A DNA stretch of 64,000 bases from an uncultured Pelagibacteraceae bacterium (GTDB lineage Bacteria; Pseudomonadota; Alphaproteobacteria; Pelagibacterales; Pelagibacteraceae). Positions 32,974-42,331 of this stretch are shown piece after piece. The stretch covers positions 1 through 64,000 of the forward strand of contig CACHPJ010000001.1 of NCBI GenBank assembly GCA_902581775.1, in the 5' to 3' direction. A model generated the notes under the pieces. It was not told the DNA's origin. It worked only from the letters and a program-made list of their open reading frames with translations, and did no database searches. Positions within the stretch are counted from its first letter, which is position 1. Each line of letters begins with the position of its first letter. Made by a program: the position numbers and the translations under genes.

Positions 32974-34956
32974 TTATTCTCTCATCTTTTTTTGAATCAA
33001 GGAAACAATATCATTACTCATGAGGTTATAATTTTCAAAAAGTTTTTTGTGTGGTGCGCTTTTTCCAAAAGTTTCGAGGCTTATACTTAAATCTTTTTTT
33101 GAAAGATATTTTTTCCAACTAATTGCAATTCCTGCCTCCAAAGATACTTTTAAACTATCCTCTTCTATAATTTTATTTTTGTATTCAGATTCTTGTGAGT
33201 CAAAAATTTCTTGGCAAGGCATAGATACAACTGTTGAGTCAATATTTAGATTTTTTAGATCTTTTTGTACTTCCAGAGCCAAAGAGACCTCTGAACCGGA
33301 CGCTATCAAAGTAACATTACTAGAGTGTGAGGTAATTTTTACTTGATAGGCACCTTTGGCACATTTATTAGTTTCTGAAAAATTTGGATTTATATAAGGT
33401 AGTTTTTGACGTGAAAGCACTATGGCGCTTGGACCTTTATTATTTTTAATGGCCATCTCCCAACACTCAAGAGTCTCATTTATATCAGCTGGTCTAAAAA
33501 CATTTAAATTTGGTATAGCTCTAAGACTTGTCAATTGTTCAATAGGTTGATGTGTTGGACCATCTTCACCTAAACCAATAGAGTCGTGAGAAAAAATATA
33601 AATCACTCGTAAACCCATTAAAGCTGAAAGTCTTATTGAAGGTCTGCAATAATCAGAAAATATAAGAAAAGTTCCGCCAAAAGGAATTATGTTATGGTAT
33701 AAGGCAAGTCCATTCATTGCAGCGGCCATACAATGTTCTCTAACCCCGTAATGAATGTAATTGCCACTAAAATTTTTTGCTTTAATTATTTTTGATTTTT
33801 CCGTCATTGTATTATTCGAACCACTTAAATCTGCTGAGCCTCCTATGAGATTTGGCATAATTTCAGTTAAACATTCAATAGTTTTCATTGAACATTGTCT
33901 TGTCGCCATTTGAGGTTTTTCCCGAAAATATTTTTCTTTTTCTATAGATATAGTTTTACTCAATTTATCGATAAAAATTTCATTATTCACTTTGTTAAAT
34001 TCATTTTTTAAATTTTGATTTGATGAATTTAAATTTTTTAACCAGTTATTTTCTATAATTGATCCCTTGTTTCCAATTTCTCTCCATGTATTTAAAATCT
34101 CGTCGGGTATATTAAAAGGGGAATGGTTCCATTTTAATTTTTTTCTGGTCAATTTAATCTCTTCATCCCCAAGTGGAGCTCCATGAGAAGAGGATTTTCC
34201 AGACTTATTAGGTGATCCAAATCCAATTACAGTTTTACATGATATTAAACTAGGTTTATTGGACTTAATTGCTTTTTTAATTGCAAGATTTATTTGTTTT
34301 TCATTGTGTCCGTTGATTTCTAAAAAATTCCAACCGTACGACTCAAATCTTTTTTTATAATTATCTGAAACACTCAAAGATGTTGAGCCATCTATAGAAA
34401 TCTTATTATTATCAAAAAATACAATAAGGTTCTTTAATTTAAGATGTCCAGCTAAGCTCATAGCTTCATGGCTTATTCCCTCCATCAAATCTCCATCACT
34501 AGCTATCACATAAGTTTTATGATCAATTATTTTTGATCCGAACTTTTTTCTATAAATCTCCTCTCCAATTGCAATTCCTACTGAATTACCCAATCCTTGG
34601 CCCAATGGACCTGTAGTAGTTTCTATTCCAGAATTTATTTTATATTCTGGATGCCCGGCACATATCGAGTCCAGCTGCCTAAAGTTTTTTAGATCGTCAA
34701 GTTTTACACTTTCATAACCTGTTAGATACAATAGAGAGTAAAGCAACATTGATCCGTGTCCCGCAGACAAAATAAATCTATCTCTATTAATCCACTCCGG
34801 ATTTTTTGGGTTAAACCTGAGGTGGTATTTAAAAAGAACCGTTGCAACGTCAGCCATACCCATAGGCATACCTGGATGTCCAGAGTTAGCTTTCTGTACG
34901 GCATCAATAGACAGAAACCTTATTGCATTTGATAATTGATTAAATTTAACTTTCAC
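32974..34956 (-). CDS. tkt: Transketolase
   Basis: A 660-residue thiamine-diphosphate enzyme of the pentose phosphate pathway. It has [18 protein letters not shown] (26-43), [12 protein letters not shown] (68-79), [14 protein letters not shown], the ThDP motif [21 protein letters not shown]...FFDNNKI, and in the second domain [28 protein letters not shown] with the ThDP Glu, and [18 protein letters not shown]. It is the first gene of the long minus-strand run down to purE and diverges from the DUF4164-like gene. Confidence 0.96.
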   Translation of the reverse strand: MKVKFNQLSNAIRFLSIDAVQKANSGHPGMPMGMADVATVLFKYHLRFNPKNPEWINRDRFILSAGHGSMLLYSLLYLTGYESVKLDDLKNFRQLDSICAGHPEYKINSGIETTTGPLGQGLGNSVGIAIGEEIYRKKFGSKIIDHKTYVIASDGDLMEGISHEAMSLAGHLKLKNLIVFFDNNKISIDGSTSLSVSDNYKKRFESYGWNFLEINGHNEKQINLAIKKAIKSNKPSLISCKTVIGFGSPNKSGKSSSHGAPLGDEEIKLTRKKLKWNHSPFNIPDEILNTWREIGNKGSIIENNWLKNLNSSNQNLKNEFNKVNNEIFIDKLSKTISIEKEKYFREKPQMATRQCSMKTIECLTEIMPNLIGGSADLSGSNNTMTEKSKIIKAKNFSGNYIHYGVREHCMAAAMNGLALYHNIIPFGGTFLIFSDYCRPSIRLSALMGLRVIYIFSHDSIGLGEDGPTHQPIEQLTSLRAIPNLNVFRPADINETLECWEMAIKNNKGPSAIVLSRQKLPYINPNFSETNKCAKGAYQVKITSHSSNVTLIASGSEVSLALEVQKDLKNLNIDSTVVSMPCQEIFDSQESEYKNKIIEEDSLKVSLEAGIAISWKKYLSKKDLSISLETFGKSAPHKKLFENYNLMSNDIVSLIQKKMRE

Positions 34957-35020
34957 TATTTGATTACCTATATAGACTTAGAGTCTCTATATCAATAATA
35001 TGATATAAAAAAAAAAATAA

Positions 35021-35344
35021 ATGAGCAACCTGTCATCTAAAGAAAAAAATCTAAACAAACTTATTGATAAATTATCAAATTTGTCATCAAGTTATTCACA
35101 ATCAGGGTATGATGTAGAAAAAATAAAAACTGAAAAAAATCAATTACAAAGAGAAAAAAAAGAAATAGAAATTAAATACGACGATCTTTTGAAAGAGCAT
35201 AAATACATAAAAAATAAAATTTTAAAATTACAAGAAGAGATGAAAAAAAAACAATTACAACAAGAAGAATTTGATCAAGAAATAAATCAACTGAATAAAG
35301 AAACAGAAGAACTTGTAGAGGAAATAGAAAAGTGGCAAATGTAA
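35021..35344 (+). CDS. Coiled-coil protein next to zapA (DUF4164-like)
   Basis: A 107-residue, almost wholly alpha-helical protein with heptad-like Leu spacing (about 8-105) and many Lys/Glu pairs. It has no signal peptide or membrane segment. Alphaproteobacteria often carry a small coiled-coil DUF4164 protein just before zapA, so a part in Z-ring work is plausible. It is divergent from tkt (64-bp gap) and overlaps zapA by 13 bp. The family link rests mainly on position, length and helix pattern. Confidence 0.65.
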   Translation: MSNLSSKEKNLNKLIDKLSNLSSSYSQSGYDVEKIKTEKNQLQREKKEIEIKYDDLLKEHKYIKNKILKLQEEMKKKQLQQEEFDQEINQLNKETEELVEEIEKWQM

Positions 35345-35778
35345 ATATTAAATTCAATAATAAGGACTACCTATTATCATGTGATGATGGCCAAGAAGAG
35401 TCTTTAAAAAAATTGACAGAATTTCTTGATAATAAATATACAGAATTAAAAGGCAAGCTAGGAAATATTGGTGAAAACAAATTACTTTTAATTACTACTA
35501 TTCAACTCATAGATGATTACTTTGATTTAAAAAAAAGAGTTTCATCTCAAAAAAGAAATTTAGATAATCTATCAAAGAAATTTTTAGAATTAAAATCTTT
35601 AGCAATAAAATATAAAGACAATAAAGATAAAGAAATGGAAGAGTTGAATAACGAAATAGAAAGTTTCAAGAAAACTATTGATGAGAATAACAGTCTTTAC
35701 GAGTCTATGTTAGATAGAACTACCAAATCTCTTGAAAAGATTATTGAAAATACTGGTCCGACCTCAAAAATTCAATAG
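35332..35778 (+). CDS. zapA: Cell division protein ZapA
   Basis: A 148-residue ZapA, which cross-links FtsZ filaments in the cytoplasm. The N-terminal globular part, NVNIKFNNKDYLLSCDDGQEESLKKLTEFLDNKY (3-36), is typical, followed by LLLITTIQLIDDYFDLKK and a long C-terminal coiled coil. The start is a GTG inside the end of the preceding gene. The ATG of the fau gene follows the stop directly, so no 6S RNA gene stands between zapA and fau as in many proteobacteria. Confidence 0.87.
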   Translation: MANVNIKFNNKDYLLSCDDGQEESLKKLTEFLDNKYTELKGKLGNIGENKLLLITTIQLIDDYFDLKKRVSSQKRNLDNLSKKFLELKSLAIKYKDNKDKEMEELNNEIESFKKTIDENNSLYESMLDRTTKSLEKIIENTGPTSKIQ

Positions 35779-36333
35779 ATGAAAATAAAAGATAAAATAA
35801 GAAAAAACTATTCTTCATTAAGAAAAAAAAAATATTATGAAATTGCAGATAATTTTTATTTACCACTAATATCCTTAATAAAAAAATTTTCCATAAAAAA
35901 CATAAAACTTGCTTTGTATTATCCATCGAATTACGAAGTAAATACTATTCCATTATTTAAAATTCTTAAAAAGAAAAAAATTAAATTTTCATTACCAACA
36001 ATTATTTCAACTAACAACAAAATGAAATTTATCCAATGGAACTATTTAGATCCCTTAAAAGTGAATAGATTCGGAATGCTAGAACCTAATATTTCATCTA
36101 AAACTATTAAACCTAATATTTTTTTAATTCCTTTGCTAGCATATGATAATCAAAAAAATAGACTGGGTTACGGAAAAGGTTTTTATGATAATTTTTTAAA
36201 CAAATATTTAAAAAAAGATAAAAAGTTAATTACAATTGGTGTTGCTTTTTCATTTCAAAAATACAATAAACTTCCTGTATCCAAGAACGATGTAAAATTA
36301 AATTACATTTTGACTGAAAAAGGAATGGTATAG
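35779..36333 (+). CDS. fau: 5-formyltetrahydrofolate cyclo-ligase
   Basis: A 184-residue enzyme that turns 5-formyl-THF into 5,10-methenyl-THF with ATP. The hallmark NRLGYGKGFYDNFL (about 126-139) is complete, and the N-terminal KIRKNYSSLRKK region and ALYYPSNYEVNTIPL match the family. It follows zapA with no gap and is joined end-to-start with the phosphoesterase gene. zapA-fau neighbourhood is conserved in proteobacteria. Confidence 0.9.
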   Translation: MKIKDKIRKNYSSLRKKKYYEIADNFYLPLISLIKKFSIKNIKLALYYPSNYEVNTIPLFKILKKKKIKFSLPTIISTNNKMKFIQWNYLDPLKVNRFGMLEPNISSKTIKPNIFLIPLLAYDNQKNRLGYGKGFYDNFLNKYLKKDKKLITIGVAFSFQKYNKLPVSKNDVKLNYILTEKGMV

Positions 36334-37140
36334 ATGAAACTTTTAATTCTTGGTGATATTGTGGGCTCATCTGGTAGAAAAGTTCTTAAAGAAAATTTGA
36401 AAAAAATTATTGATGAAAAAAATATAGATTTTACTATTGTTAATGGAGAAAACTCTGCTGATGATGGACGAGGCATAACTAATTTAATTGCTCAAGAATT
36501 TTTTGAGATTGGAGTGGATGTCATTACATCTGGAAATCATATTTATGATAAAAAAGAAACCACAGATTTTATTGAAAAAGAAATTAGGCTTCTAAGGCCG
36601 AATAATTTTATTGAAGGGTCACCAGGCAAAGGTTATGGAGTCTTTCAAAGTAAAAATAAAAGATTTAAAATAGGAGTAATAAATTTAATGGGTAATGTTT
36701 TTATGAAAAAGACCGAAGATTTATTTGATGCAGCAAAAAAATTACAAGAAAAAATAAAATTGAAAGAAAATGTAGATTTTATTGTGGTAGATTTACATGG
36801 AGAAATTACTAGTGAAAAAAATGCAATGGCACATTATTTTGATGGTAAAGCAACCGCAGTTGTAGGTACACATACACATATTCCAACTGCTGATACTAGA
36901 GTTTTAGAAAAAGGCACAGCTTTTCAAACTGATATTGGTATGTGTGGAGATTATAACTCAGTTATAGGAATGGATAAAAAAAATTCAATTTTAAAATTTT
37001 TAAAAGATAAGAATGCAAAAGCTCATTTCCCTTCAGAGGGACAAGCAAGTCTCTCAGGTATAATCGTTGAAGGCGACAATGTAACTGGATTAGCAAAATC
37101 AGTTAAAAGATTTTTATTCGGTGGAGAATTAAAATATTAG
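36334..37140 (+). CDS. YmdB-family metallophosphoesterase (TIGR00282)
   Basis: A 268-residue calcineurin-like phosphoesterase. Metal ligands lie in ILGDIVGSSGR (5-15), VNGENSADDGRGI (36-48), SGNHIYDKKE (66-75) and GTHTHIPTADTRVL (about 178-191), with the family block FQTDIGMCGDYNSVIGM. Bacillus YmdB has 2',3'-cyclic nucleotide phosphodiesterase activity; the proteobacterial role is less clear. It begins right after fau and ends 4 bp before yebC. Confidence 0.9.
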   Translation: MKLLILGDIVGSSGRKVLKENLKKIIDEKNIDFTIVNGENSADDGRGITNLIAQEFFEIGVDVITSGNHIYDKKETTDFIEKEIRLLRPNNFIEGSPGKGYGVFQSKNKRFKIGVINLMGNVFMKKTEDLFDAAKKLQEKIKLKENVDFIVVDLHGEITSEKNAMAHYFDGKATAVVGTHTHIPTADTRVLEKGTAFQTDIGMCGDYNSVIGMDKKNSILKFLKDKNAKAHFPSEGQASLSGIIVEGDNVTGLAKSVKRFLFGGELKY

Positions 37141-37144
37141 ATTT

Positions 37145-37867
37145 ATGGCTGGACATTCTCACTGGGCAGGCATAAAGCATAAAAAGGGTCGTCAGGATAA
37201 AGAACGTTCTAAAATTTTTTCAAAACTTTCAAGGGAAATAACTGTTGCTGCAAAACTTGGAGCCAAAGATCCGGAAACTAATCCAAGGTTGCGAACCGCG
37301 ATTCAAGCAGCGAAACAATCAAACATGCCAAAAGATAATATAGAAAGAGCAATAAACAAGTCTTCAAACAATCAGTCAGAAAATTATCAAAGTTTAAGGT
37401 ACGAGGGTTTTGGGCCTTTTAACGTTGCATTTATAATTGAAGCTTTGACAGATAATAAAAATAGAACAGCTTCAAAATTAAGAACAATTTTTCAAAAAAA
37501 CAATGGAAGACTTGGAGAAAATGGCTCAACCGCCCATCTTTTTTTTTCTTGTGGGGTAATTTTAATAAATAGAAAAGATCTTTTAGAAGAGGAAATATTT
37601 GATATTGCAATTAATTCCGGAGCAAAAGATTGCAATACTTATGATAAATTTTATGAAATTATATGTAAAAAAGACGACTTTTATAAAGTAAAAACTTTAA
37701 TAGAAAAAAAAATAGAAAATATTATTTATACAGGTATTGAATGGAGAGCTAATAATTATTTGAATTTTTCTAGAGAAAAAATAGACATAATTAAAAAAAT
37801 TTTTAATTCTCTTGAGGATGAAGATGACGTACAAAAAGTATTTTTAAATTGTAAAATAGATTTATGA
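37145..37867 (+). CDS. yebC: YebC/PmpR-family DNA-binding regulator
   Basis: A 240-residue YebC protein with the invariant start MAGHSHWAGIKHKKGRQDKERSKIFSKLSREI, then NPRLRTAIQAAKQSNMPKDNIERAI (46-70), GFGPFNVAFIIEALTDNKNRTASKLR and the NGGRLGENGS-like NNGRLGENGSTAHLF. It may act as a transcription factor or in translation of difficult sequences, as reported for some YebC proteins. It overlaps the ruvC-like gene by 4 bp, the usual yebC-ruvC neighbourhood. Confidence 0.95.
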   Translation: MAGHSHWAGIKHKKGRQDKERSKIFSKLSREITVAAKLGAKDPETNPRLRTAIQAAKQSNMPKDNIERAINKSSNNQSENYQSLRYEGFGPFNVAFIIEALTDNKNRTASKLRTIFQKNNGRLGENGSTAHLFFSCGVILINRKDLLEEEIFDIAINSGAKDCNTYDKFYEIICKKDDFYKVKTLIEKKIENIIYTGIEWRANNYLNFSREKIDIIKKIFNSLEDEDDVQKVFLNCKIDL

Positions 37868-38358
37868 TTATAATTGGTATAGATCCTGGTTTAAATGGAG
37901 CAATCGCTGTTCTTGAGAATAATAAAGTTTTAGATATCTTTGATGTCCCTGTTATGCCTGAGGGAAAAAAAAATAAAAGACAACTAAACAGCGCTCAACT
38001 TGCAAAGCTTTTAAAAGATATTATCCATGAAAATGATGATGTTATGGTTGTAGTAGAAAATGTTAGCGCAATGCCAGGTCAGGGAGTTACAAGCATGTTT
38101 AATTTTGGTCAAACGTTTGGTGCTATAAAGGGGATTTGTGCCGCCATGAGTCTACCAATTTTCTTTGTTCGGCCAGCTAAATGGAAGAAACATTTTGACT
38201 TAATAAACTCCTCTAAAGACGCAAGCCGAACAAAGGCTATTGAAATGTATCCATTAATTTCAGATAAATTATCAAAAAAAAAAGATGTAAATAAGTCTGA
38301 TGCTATTCTAATAGCTAGATTTTACAGTGAAACAAGGCTTAATGAGGACCACAAATAA
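37864..38358 (+). CDS. ruvC: RuvC-like Holliday-junction nuclease of the phage/MOC1 type
   Basis: A 164-residue RNase H-fold nuclease. Acidic residues expected for catalysis are Asp7 (GIDPG), Glu65 (VVVENV), Asp141 and Asp146 (KKKDVNKSDAILIARFY). The middle segment AMPGQGVTSMFNFGQTFGAIKGI (69-91) and RPAKWKKHF, then SKDASRTKAIEMYP, match the RuvC group of phages and the chloroplast MOC1 resolvases, not the bacterial RuvC of E. coli type. It sits in the normal ruvC place after yebC, but no ruvA or ruvB follows. It should resolve Holliday junctions. Confidence 0.8.
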   Translation: MIIIGIDPGLNGAIAVLENNKVLDIFDVPVMPEGKKNKRQLNSAQLAKLLKDIIHENDDVMVVVENVSAMPGQGVTSMFNFGQTFGAIKGICAAMSLPIFFVRPAKWKKHFDLINSSKDASRTKAIEMYPLISDKLSKKKDVNKSDAILIARFYSETRLNEDHK

Positions 38359-38424
38359 GTTTATCTTTAAAAAGTTTTTTTAATGGTCTAATTCATGACA
38401 CAATCTAAAAGTAATTAATCATTA

Positions 38425-39105
38425 ATGGAAACTGATATAGCTACACAAGTTGTTGGTTTAGGAGGAGCGAATGATTTCACCTTATGGAATTTGTTTGTTA
38501 GAGCTGATATTGTTGTGAAATCAGTTATAATATTATTAATAGCTGCTTCTATTTGGTCTTGGGCAATAATATTCGATAAGTACAAGATGTTTAAAAGAAT
38601 TAATACTTCAACACTTGAATTCGAAAATAAATTTTGGAAAGCTAAGTCCGCTCAAAGTTTTAGTGATAGTTTGCCTCTTAAATCAATAGACCCGGTTACG
38701 AATATTTTTAAATCTGCAATGAGTGAAGTAATGAAAACTAGATCTAAGTCTTCAGCAATTCAAGCAGCAAGAGTTGAAAGAGTTTTAGAAATAAATACAG
38801 AAAAACAAATTACAAATATTGAAAAAAATTTTACTTTTTTAGCAACTGTAGGTGCAACAGCTCCATTTATTGGATTATTTGGTACAGTATGGGGGATAAT
38901 GAATTCTTTTCAGTCAATAGCAATTTCAAGGAATACTAGTCTTGCAATTGTTGCACCCGGTATAGCAGAAGCATTATTTGCGACTGCCTTAGGATTACTT
39001 GCTGCTATTCCAGCAGTAGTGGCTTATAATAAATTTAATAGTGATAGCAAAAGGTACAGTGCAAGAATAGAAAATTTTTGCAAGAGGTTTCTCTCAATAA
39101 TCTAA
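38425..39105 (+). CDS. tolQ: Tol-Pal system proton channel subunit TolQ
   Basis: A 226-residue inner-membrane protein of the ExbB/TolQ family with three membrane helices (about 30-50, 134-156, 168-190). It has IEKNFTFLATVGATAPFIGLFGTVWGIM (132-159) and APGIAEALFATALGLLAAIPAVVAYN (about 177-202), the pore-lining blocks. With TolR it turns the proton gradient into force on the outer membrane during division. It starts the tolQ-R-A-B-pal run after a 66-bp gap that holds no clear gene. TolR starts 3 bp later. Confidence 0.95.
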   Translation: METDIATQVVGLGGANDFTLWNLFVRADIVVKSVIILLIAASIWSWAIIFDKYKMFKRINTSTLEFENKFWKAKSAQSFSDSLPLKSIDPVTNIFKSAMSEVMKTRSKSSAIQAARVERVLEINTEKQITNIEKNFTFLATVGATAPFIGLFGTVWGIMNSFQSIAISRNTSLAIVAPGIAEALFATALGLLAAIPAVVAYNKFNSDSKRYSARIENFCKRFLSII

Positions 39106-39108
39106 GAT

Positions 39109-39522
39109 ATGGCTTTTAAACTTAATCGCTCAAAAAATGATCCAATGAGTGAAATAAATGTGACTCCATTTGTTGATGTAATGTTGGTACTATTAATTAT
39201 ATTTATGGTAACCGCTCCTCTTTTAACTGTTGGGGTTCAAGTAGATTTACCTGAGTCAGCCGCAGACTCTTTACCTGACGATCAAGAACCTCTTACAATT
39301 ACAATTAATTCTAAGGGAGAGGTATTTATTCAGGAGCATCAAGTAACTTTTAAAAAAATCGTACCTAAGCTGCTAGCGATAGCAAAGAATAGAACGGATA
39401 CTAGAATTTATGTTAGAGGCGATAAAACAATTAATTACGGGAGAGTATTGGAAGTAATGGGAACATTGTCTGGAGCAGGATTTTCAAAAGTCGCTTTAAT
39501 ATCAGAGCCATATAAACAATAA
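39109..39522 (+). CDS. tolR: Tol-Pal system protein TolR
   Basis: A 137-residue ExbD/TolR protein with one N-terminal membrane helix. MSEINVTPFVDVMLVLLIIFMVTAPL (13-38) holds the proton-conducting Asp in PFVDVMLVLLI, and the periplasmic domain ends with YVRGDKTINYGRVLEVMGTLSGAGFSKVALI. It forms the TolQ-TolR motor and starts 3 bp after tolQ. Confidence 0.95.
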   Translation: MAFKLNRSKNDPMSEINVTPFVDVMLVLLIIFMVTAPLLTVGVQVDLPESAADSLPDDQEPLTITINSKGEVFIQEHQVTFKKIVPKLLAIAKNRTDTRIYVRGDKTINYGRVLEVMGTLSGAGFSKVALISEPYKQ

Positions 39523-39532
39523 CAAATGAATT

Positions 39533-40339
39533 ATGACAAAAGGTTTTATATTTTCTGTTTCTTTTCATTTGATAATGATTTTATTAACAGCCTTAACACT
39601 GCCTTTTATGATTAGAGAACCAATAGATTTACCACCGATAGTATCTGTCGAATTAATACAAATTTCAGACAAGACTAATATACCCTATGCGCCAAAAGCA
39701 AGAAAAGTAATAGAAAAAGTTAAAGAAGAAGAAAAAAGAATAGTTTCAGAGCAGGCTCCTCCTGCAGCAAAAGCGAAAGAAAAACCAGATAGAATCCCAT
39801 TACCGAATGATTTAAAAGAAGAAAAAAAAATAGTAAAAAAAAAACAAAATCCTGAGGAAATTAAACCTGAAATAAGACAATCCTCTGAATTTGAAAAAAA
39901 AGAAATAATTGACACCAATGAAATAGCTGCACTTATTGATAAAGCCAAAGAAATTCAGGCAAAAACTGAAAGAGAAGAAAAAAAATTAACACAAAGCTCT
40001 GTTAAAAATTCTTTTGCTTCCGGTCTGTCTTTATCAGAGGAAGATGCGCTTAGAGCTCAGATATTTGGATGCTGGAGTGTACCTTTAGGTCTTCCATTCG
40101 ATGAAGATCTACTGGTAAGAATAAAATTACAATTAAAAAAAGATGGAACAATATTAAAATCTGAAGTTTTAGATCATGAAAGAATGAATAGACCCGGCCA
40201 AAAATTTTATAAAATATTAGCTGAAAGTGCTTTAAGAGCTGTTAGAATATGTCAACCTTTAAAAGTTCCTCCAACAGGTTATGACAAATGGAAAAATATT
40301 CAGCTTAATTTCGATCCAACAGAAATGTTAAAAGGTTAA
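39533..40339 (+). CDS. tolA: Tol-Pal system protein TolA
   Basis: A 268-residue periplasm-spanning protein: one N-terminal helix ([22 protein letters not shown], 4-25), a long charged Lys/Glu/Pro-rich linker (about 50-165), and a C-terminal TolA/TonB-like domain (about 175-265: [35 protein letters not shown]...[14 protein letters not shown]). The linker is short compared with E. coli TolA (421 residues). It links the TolQR motor to Pal/TolB. TolB starts 2 bp later. Confidence 0.9.
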   Translation: MTKGFIFSVSFHLIMILLTALTLPFMIREPIDLPPIVSVELIQISDKTNIPYAPKARKVIEKVKEEEKRIVSEQAPPAAKAKEKPDRIPLPNDLKEEKKIVKKKQNPEEIKPEIRQSSEFEKKEIIDTNEIAALIDKAKEIQAKTEREEKKLTQSSVKNSFASGLSLSEEDALRAQIFGCWSVPLGLPFDEDLLVRIKLQLKKDGTILKSEVLDHERMNRPGQKFYKILAESALRAVRICQPLKVPPTGYDKWKNIQLNFDPTEMLKG

Positions 40340-40341
40340 AA

Positions 40342-41682
40342 ATGAAAAAAATTATTATTGCTACTCCTATACTTTTATTTTTAAGCATAAACATATGTAA
40401 TGCACTTATTAAAGTTGACATAACAAGAGGAAATTTAGATCCGTTACCAATAGCAGTTTCCCCACTACATGTAGATCCATCTTCTACCGATCATAAAGAT
40501 GTAAAAATCAAACAATTAGGTGAGGATATTTCAAAAATAATAGAAAAAAACTTTAAGTCTACTGGATTATTTAATCCTTTGAAGAAAGATGCTTTTGTTC
40601 AAAAACCAGATATAGCACATTTAAAACCAAGATTTGAGGACTGGAGGTTAATTAAAGCTCAAGCTTTGATAACTGGAAAGATCCTTGTGCAAAATGATAA
40701 ATTAAAAGTGGAATTTAGGCTTTGGGACCTTGCAGCTTCAAAAGAAATGAGAGCTCTAGCTTTTACTACAACACCCTCTAACTGGAGAAGAGTTGCTCAT
40801 ATTATTTCAGATAAAATATACGAAAGATTAACAGGCGAGGAAGGTTACTTCGATACTCGAATTATTTATGTTGCTGAAAGTGGCCCAAAAGACAAAAGAA
40901 AAAAACAGTTGGCAATAATGGACCAAGACGGAGCAAACACTAAGTATTTAACTTTAGGAAATGAATTGGTTTTAACCCCAAGATTTAATCCTGCAAATCA
41001 GTTAGTAACTTATCTGTCTTATTTTAGAAATCTTCCAAGAGTTTACTTATTAGATATTGAAACTGGAATACAAGAAGTTGTTGGTAATTTTCCTGGTATG
41101 ACTTTTGCCCCAAGGTTTTCTCCAGATGGAAAAAAAATAATAATGAGTTTTGCAAAAGATGGGAACTCAGATATTTACACTATGGATTTAGAAAATCGCG
41201 TAGTAGAGAGAATTACAGATCACTCATCAATTGATACCTCTCCTTCTTACTCGCCAGACGGAAAATATATATGTTTTAATTCTGACCGTAGTGGACTTCA
41301 GCAAATTTATGTTATGAAAAGTGATGGTACAAATGTTAAAAGAATTACATTTGGTGATGGATTATATGGAACACCAGTTTGGTCACCTAGAGGCGATTTA
41401 ATCGCTTTTACTAAAGTAAGAAAAGGAAAATTTTATATTGGTGTAATGCGTACTGATGGAACGGGTGAAAGATTATTAACTGAAAATTTTTATCAAGAAG
41501 CCCCGTCTTGGTCTCCAAACGGTCGGGTTCTTGTTTTTTATAGAGAAACTAAATCAGGTTCTCAAGGAGAGGGATTTTCAGCTAAATTGTGGTCTATTGA
41601 TATTACAGGCTATAATGAGAGAAAAATTAAGACTGAGACAGATGCCTCAGACCCATCTTGGTCTTCTATTCTGTCAAAGTAA
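40342..41682 (+). CDS. tolB: Tol-Pal system beta-propeller protein TolB
   Basis: A 446-residue periplasmic protein with a signal peptide ([20 protein letters not shown], cut about residue 21), an N-terminal TolB domain and a C-terminal six-blade propeller with repeats such as [49 protein letters not shown] and [15 protein letters not shown]. TolB binds Pal and helps keep the outer membrane attached. It follows tolA by 2 bp; an 80-bp gap then leads to pal. Confidence 0.95.
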   Translation: MKKIIIATPILLFLSINICNALIKVDITRGNLDPLPIAVSPLHVDPSSTDHKDVKIKQLGEDISKIIEKNFKSTGLFNPLKKDAFVQKPDIAHLKPRFEDWRLIKAQALITGKILVQNDKLKVEFRLWDLAASKEMRALAFTTTPSNWRRVAHIISDKIYERLTGEEGYFDTRIIYVAESGPKDKRKKQLAIMDQDGANTKYLTLGNELVLTPRFNPANQLVTYLSYFRNLPRVYLLDIETGIQEVVGNFPGMTFAPRFSPDGKKIIMSFAKDGNSDIYTMDLENRVVERITDHSSIDTSPSYSPDGKYICFNSDRSGLQQIYVMKSDGTNVKRITFGDGLYGTPVWSPRGDLIAFTKVRKGKFYIGVMRTDGTGERLLTENFYQEAPSWSPNGRVLVFYRETKSGSQGEGFSAKLWSIDITGYNERKIKTETDASDPSWSSILSK

Positions 41683-41758
41683 GGAAAGTGAGGTATTTAT
41701 TGTGAAATTTTAACTTGAATAATCTTATATAATTTGAAATATTCTAACCATTAACCAT

Positions 41759-41763
41759 AAGGA
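41759..41763 (+). promoter_or_regulatory. Shine-Dalgarno site selecting the pal start
   Basis: AAGGA with 5 bp to the ATG at 41769. The first in-frame ATG (41763) overlaps this site and so is unlikely to be the start. Confidence 0.6.
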
Positions 41764-41768
41764 TGTAT

Positions 41769-42242
41769 ATGAAATTTATCACAAAAATAAAAAACATATT
41801 ATTAGTCATATTTGCTACTTTAGCACTTTCCGCTTGTGCTACTCAAAAAAAGGCTGGTATGGATGGAGACGTTTATACTGGAAAAGAAACTGTTGAGTAT
41901 TTAGCAAGTGGAGTTCCAGATAGAGTTTTTTTCGCAACAAACAAGTCTTCTCTAACTACTGCTGCTAGAGAAACTTTAAGAAAACAATCTACATATTTAA
42001 GAAAGAATCCTAAGCTCAACATTACAATTGAAGGTCATGCAGATGAAAGAGGTACTAGAGAGTACAACTTAGCTTTAGGGGAAAGAAGAGCTAACGCTGC
42101 AAAAGATTATATGATGACTTATGGAGTCTCTGGTAAAAGAATTAGCGTCATTAGTTATGGAAAAGAAAAGCCTGTAAATACGGCTTCAACTCCATTAGCG
42201 TGGTCGCAAAATAGACGATCAGTAACTGTAAAAGTTAAATAA
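41769..42242 (+). CDS. pal: Peptidoglycan-associated lipoprotein Pal
   Basis: A 157-residue outer-membrane lipoprotein. The signal peptide is KFITKIKNILLVIFATLALSACA, with lipobox LSAC giving a lipidated Cys. The OmpA-like peptidoglycan-binding domain carries RVFFATNKSSLTTAARETL and TIEGHADERGTREYNLALGERRANAAKDYM, with the Asp and Arg that hold diaminopimelate. I use the ATG at 41769, not 41763, because of the SD position. A strong terminator follows. Confidence 0.94.
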   Translation: MKFITKIKNILLVIFATLALSACATQKKAGMDGDVYTGKETVEYLASGVPDRVFFATNKSSLTTAARETLRKQSTYLRKNPKLNITIEGHADERGTREYNLALGERRANAAKDYMMTYGVSGKRISVISYGKEKPVNTASTPLAWSQNRRSVTVKVK

Positions 42243-42262
42243 AGCTTAGATTAAAGAATTTT

Positions 42263-42304
42263 AAAGACCCCTGTTAACGAGTTAAACACAGGGGTCTTTT
42301 TTTT
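42263..42304 (+). terminator. Rho-independent terminator after pal
   Basis: A perfect 12-bp stem AAAGACCCCTGT (42263-42274) / ACAGGGGTCTTT (42288-42299), with a 13-base loop, runs into T8. It is the clearest intrinsic terminator in the window. It divides tolQRAB-pal from cpoB, which is normally the next gene of the same run. Confidence 0.92.
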
Positions 42305-42331
42305 GCCATGATATAGAATTAAAAATTTAAT

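Noticed and set aside
35770-35790. 6S RNA between zapA and fau
   Set aside because: fau starts directly after the zapA stop, so there is no room.
41683-41762. Promoter of pal
   Set aside because: TATAAT at 41728-41733 is present, but I found no matching -35 at 16-18 bp, so it is not listed as a feature.
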